DNA from: Candidatus Woesearchaeota archaeon | GTDB lineage: Archaea; Nanobdellota; Nanobdellia; Woesearchaeales; GW2011-AR4 | Length of the DNA: 13,828 bases | Assembly: GCA_016181325.1 (NCBI GenBank) | Contig: JACOZO010000067.1 | Coordinates: forward strand, 1 to 13,828 | Reading direction: 5' to 3' | Part shown: positions 12,992 through 13,828 of the stretch, piece by piece | Layout: each line of letters begins with the position of its first letter | How positions within the stretch are numbered: position 1 is the stretch's first letter | Notes under the pieces: generated by a model | Told to the model about the DNA's origin: nothing | What the model saw: the letters and a program-made list of their open reading frames with translations, nothing else | The model's database searches: none | Program-made: the position numbers and the translations under genes

Positions 12992-13309
12992 TCAGCTGGA
13001 AACAACTATTTCCTGCTCAGAACCCTTGATTAAGTTCCAGTCTAACTTGATCAGCTGTTTTATAGCAGGATTTTTTAAGTTGATTTTGTACAAGTCTGAT
13101 TTTCCCACCTTCCTGGTCTTTGCTACAATCCTGTTTTTCTCGAGCTTATGCCAGAAAGTCTGCAGTGTGGAATAGCCTACCCCGGAATTCTTTGCTATTT
13201 CTGTCATGGAATAGTCGTACATCTGGTAGGTCATTAAGAAATCCAGCACTTTTATGATGGGGTTATTTCCAAAGACTTCCACAAACACAGTTTCATTTTT
13301 CATGTTCAT
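12992..13309 (-). CDS. Winged-helix transcriptional regulator
   Basis: A 105-aa protein. Residues about 15-75 form a winged helix: PIIKVLDFLMTYQMYDYSMTEIAKNSGVGYSTLQTFWHKLEKNRIVAKTRKVGKSDLYKIN, with the recognition helix around GVGYSTLQTFWHKL and a basic wing. The ATG at 13309 is preferred over an in-frame one at 13366 because a strong TATA-like box (about 13330-13342) lies 26 nt before it and would itself fall inside the longer frame. It could control its own divergent promoter region, trhO downstream, or the opposite wHTH-like gene; none of these is shown by the sequence. Confidence 0.82.
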   Translation of the reverse strand: MNMKNETVFVEVFGNNPIIKVLDFLMTYQMYDYSMTEIAKNSGVGYSTLQTFWHKLEKNRIVAKTRKVGKSDLYKINLKNPAIKQLIKLDWNLIKGSEQEIVVSS

Positions 13310-13328
13310 AATTGCTATACCAAAAGCA

Positions 13329-13342
13329 ACTTTATAAATGTT
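13329..13342 (-). promoter_or_regulatory. TATA-like promoter of the wHTH gene
   Basis: On the minus strand it reads AACATTTATAAAG, a close match to the archaeal BRE/TATA consensus, centred 26 nt before the ATG at 13309. Confidence 0.6.
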
Positions 13343-13373
13343 TCTCTTTTTGTTTTTGTAATACACTATTAGA

Positions 13374-13386
13374 AATATTTAAATAT
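13374..13386 (+). promoter_or_regulatory. TATA-like promoter of the 13407 gene
   Basis: TATTTAAATA (13376-13385) is centred about 27 nt before the ATG at 13407, giving a leaderless transcript divergent from the wHTH gene. Confidence 0.55.
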
Positions 13387-13406
13387 TATGCCCTGTATTA
13401 ATATTT

Positions 13407-13682
13407 ATGCCATTTACCGAGCAGGATAAAATAAAGGCAACTATGCTGTATCATCTGAGAAGAAAGAGAGTTATCGGGAATGTTCATACACCTTATGACA
13501 CATTGAATAGAGGCTTCCCTTCTAATCTCGGCAAAGATGCTGATATCGCTGCAAAGAATCTGATAAAAGAAGGATTCATCCTGACAAAGCCCATTTCTTA
13601 TGGATTGCAGGTGTCCTTGAACAAGGAAAGATTAAAGGAAATAGAGGAATTCATCTTAAAAGTGCTGGGGCTTGATTTTTAG
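13407..13682 (+). CDS. Small winged-helix-like protein
   Basis: A 91-aa basic protein. The pattern KIKATMLYHLRRKRVIGNVHTPYDTLNRGFPSNLGKDADIAAKNLIKEGFILTKPISYGLQVSLNKERLKEIEEFI reads as a helix, a helix-turn-helix and a beta wing (GFILTKPISYGLQVSL), so a compact winged-helix fold is likely. I do not recognise a named family. It is transcribed divergently from another winged-helix gene with a 97-bp shared gap, and ends 11 nt before the convergent dehydrogenase gene. DNA or RNA binding is inferred from fold only. Confidence 0.75.
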   Translation: MPFTEQDKIKATMLYHLRRKRVIGNVHTPYDTLNRGFPSNLGKDADIAAKNLIKEGFILTKPISYGLQVSLNKERLKEIEEFILKVLGLDF

Positions 13683-13693
13683 AAATAATTTTT

Positions 13694-13828
13694 TCACTTC
13701 CCAATCTCAAAAATGACCTTGACGTTGTCGGGATTCTTGTCGAAAATCGCCTTTTTATAGTCATCCAGCCTGTACCTTGCAGTAATGGACTTGCTCAGTA
13801 TGCCCTTGAACTTCTTCTCAATCTGTTC
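13694..13828 (-). CDS. C-terminal end of a probable medium-chain (zinc-type) dehydrogenase
   Basis: Partial: only the last 44 codons are in the window and the frame is open to the right edge. The peptide, which includes KSITARYRLDDYKKAIFDKNPDNVKVIFEIGK, resembles the end of medium-chain alcohol dehydrogenase/oxidoreductase proteins, where an ARYRLDDYKKAI-like helix is followed by a final strand of the type KVIFEI. The catalytic and NAD(P)-binding parts are outside the window, so substrate and cofactor cannot be stated. Converges on the 13407-13682 gene. Confidence 0.6.
   Translation of the reverse strand, partial: EQIEKKFKGILSKSITARYRLDDYKKAIFDKNPDNVKVIFEIGK

Overview
The window looks like a chromosomal segment of a small-genome archaeon, possibly of DPANN/Woesearchaeota type. 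Evidence for archaea: TATA-like boxes sit about 25-35 nt before many start codons, giving leaderless or nearly leaderless genes. There is a FlaI/FlaJ-type pilus assembly operon and a CBS-domain/zinc-ribbon protein. A tRNA gene is interrupted by introns that follow the bulge-helix-bulge (BHB) rule. The lineage itself is an inference; no ribosomal marker is present.

Layout. 1-1948: the 3' part of a SAM-dependent methyltransferase meets, stop to stop, a thyA-folA dTMP synthesis operon on the minus strand. 1949-2961: a tiny membrane-anchored or secreted protein with a near-canonical somatomedin B cysteine pattern converges on an unrecognised 255-aa protein. 2962-3436: a structured intergenic region. 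3437-5390: a plus-strand group made of a CBS/zinc-ribbon protein, a KaiC/RecA-like protein without a P-loop but with two membrane segments, and a four-helix membrane protein. 5391-5638: a convergent gap holding a palindromic three-way-junction element. 5639-10335: a minus-strand pilus/secretion operon, in transcription order a wHTH coiled-coil protein, a PilT/FlaI-type ATPase and two T2SSF (FlaJ/TadC) membrane platform proteins. 10336-10738: noncoding DNA dominated by a 273-bp element with 15-bp inverted ends, flanking 7-bp direct repeats and many short hairpins.

10739-10901 is a tRNA-Ser(GCT) gene on the plus strand that I read as split by three introns (about positions 29/30, 37/38 and 59/60), one exon being only 8 nt, followed by a T-run terminator. 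10953-11502: an overlapping zinc-finger protein/S4 RNA-binding pair. 11555-12068: a DUF3883 (PD-(D/E)XK-like) protein preceded by a possible remnant of another coding sequence. 12102-13309: trhO (tRNA U34 hydroxylase) downstream of a wHTH regulator. 13407-13682: a divergently transcribed small wHTH-like protein. 13694-13828: the C-terminal end of a probable medium-chain dehydrogenase.

The strongest unusual signals are the multi-intron tRNA-Ser, the archaeal somatomedin B-like peptide, and the palindromic intergenic elements at about 3211-3341, 5448-5589 and 10401-10673.
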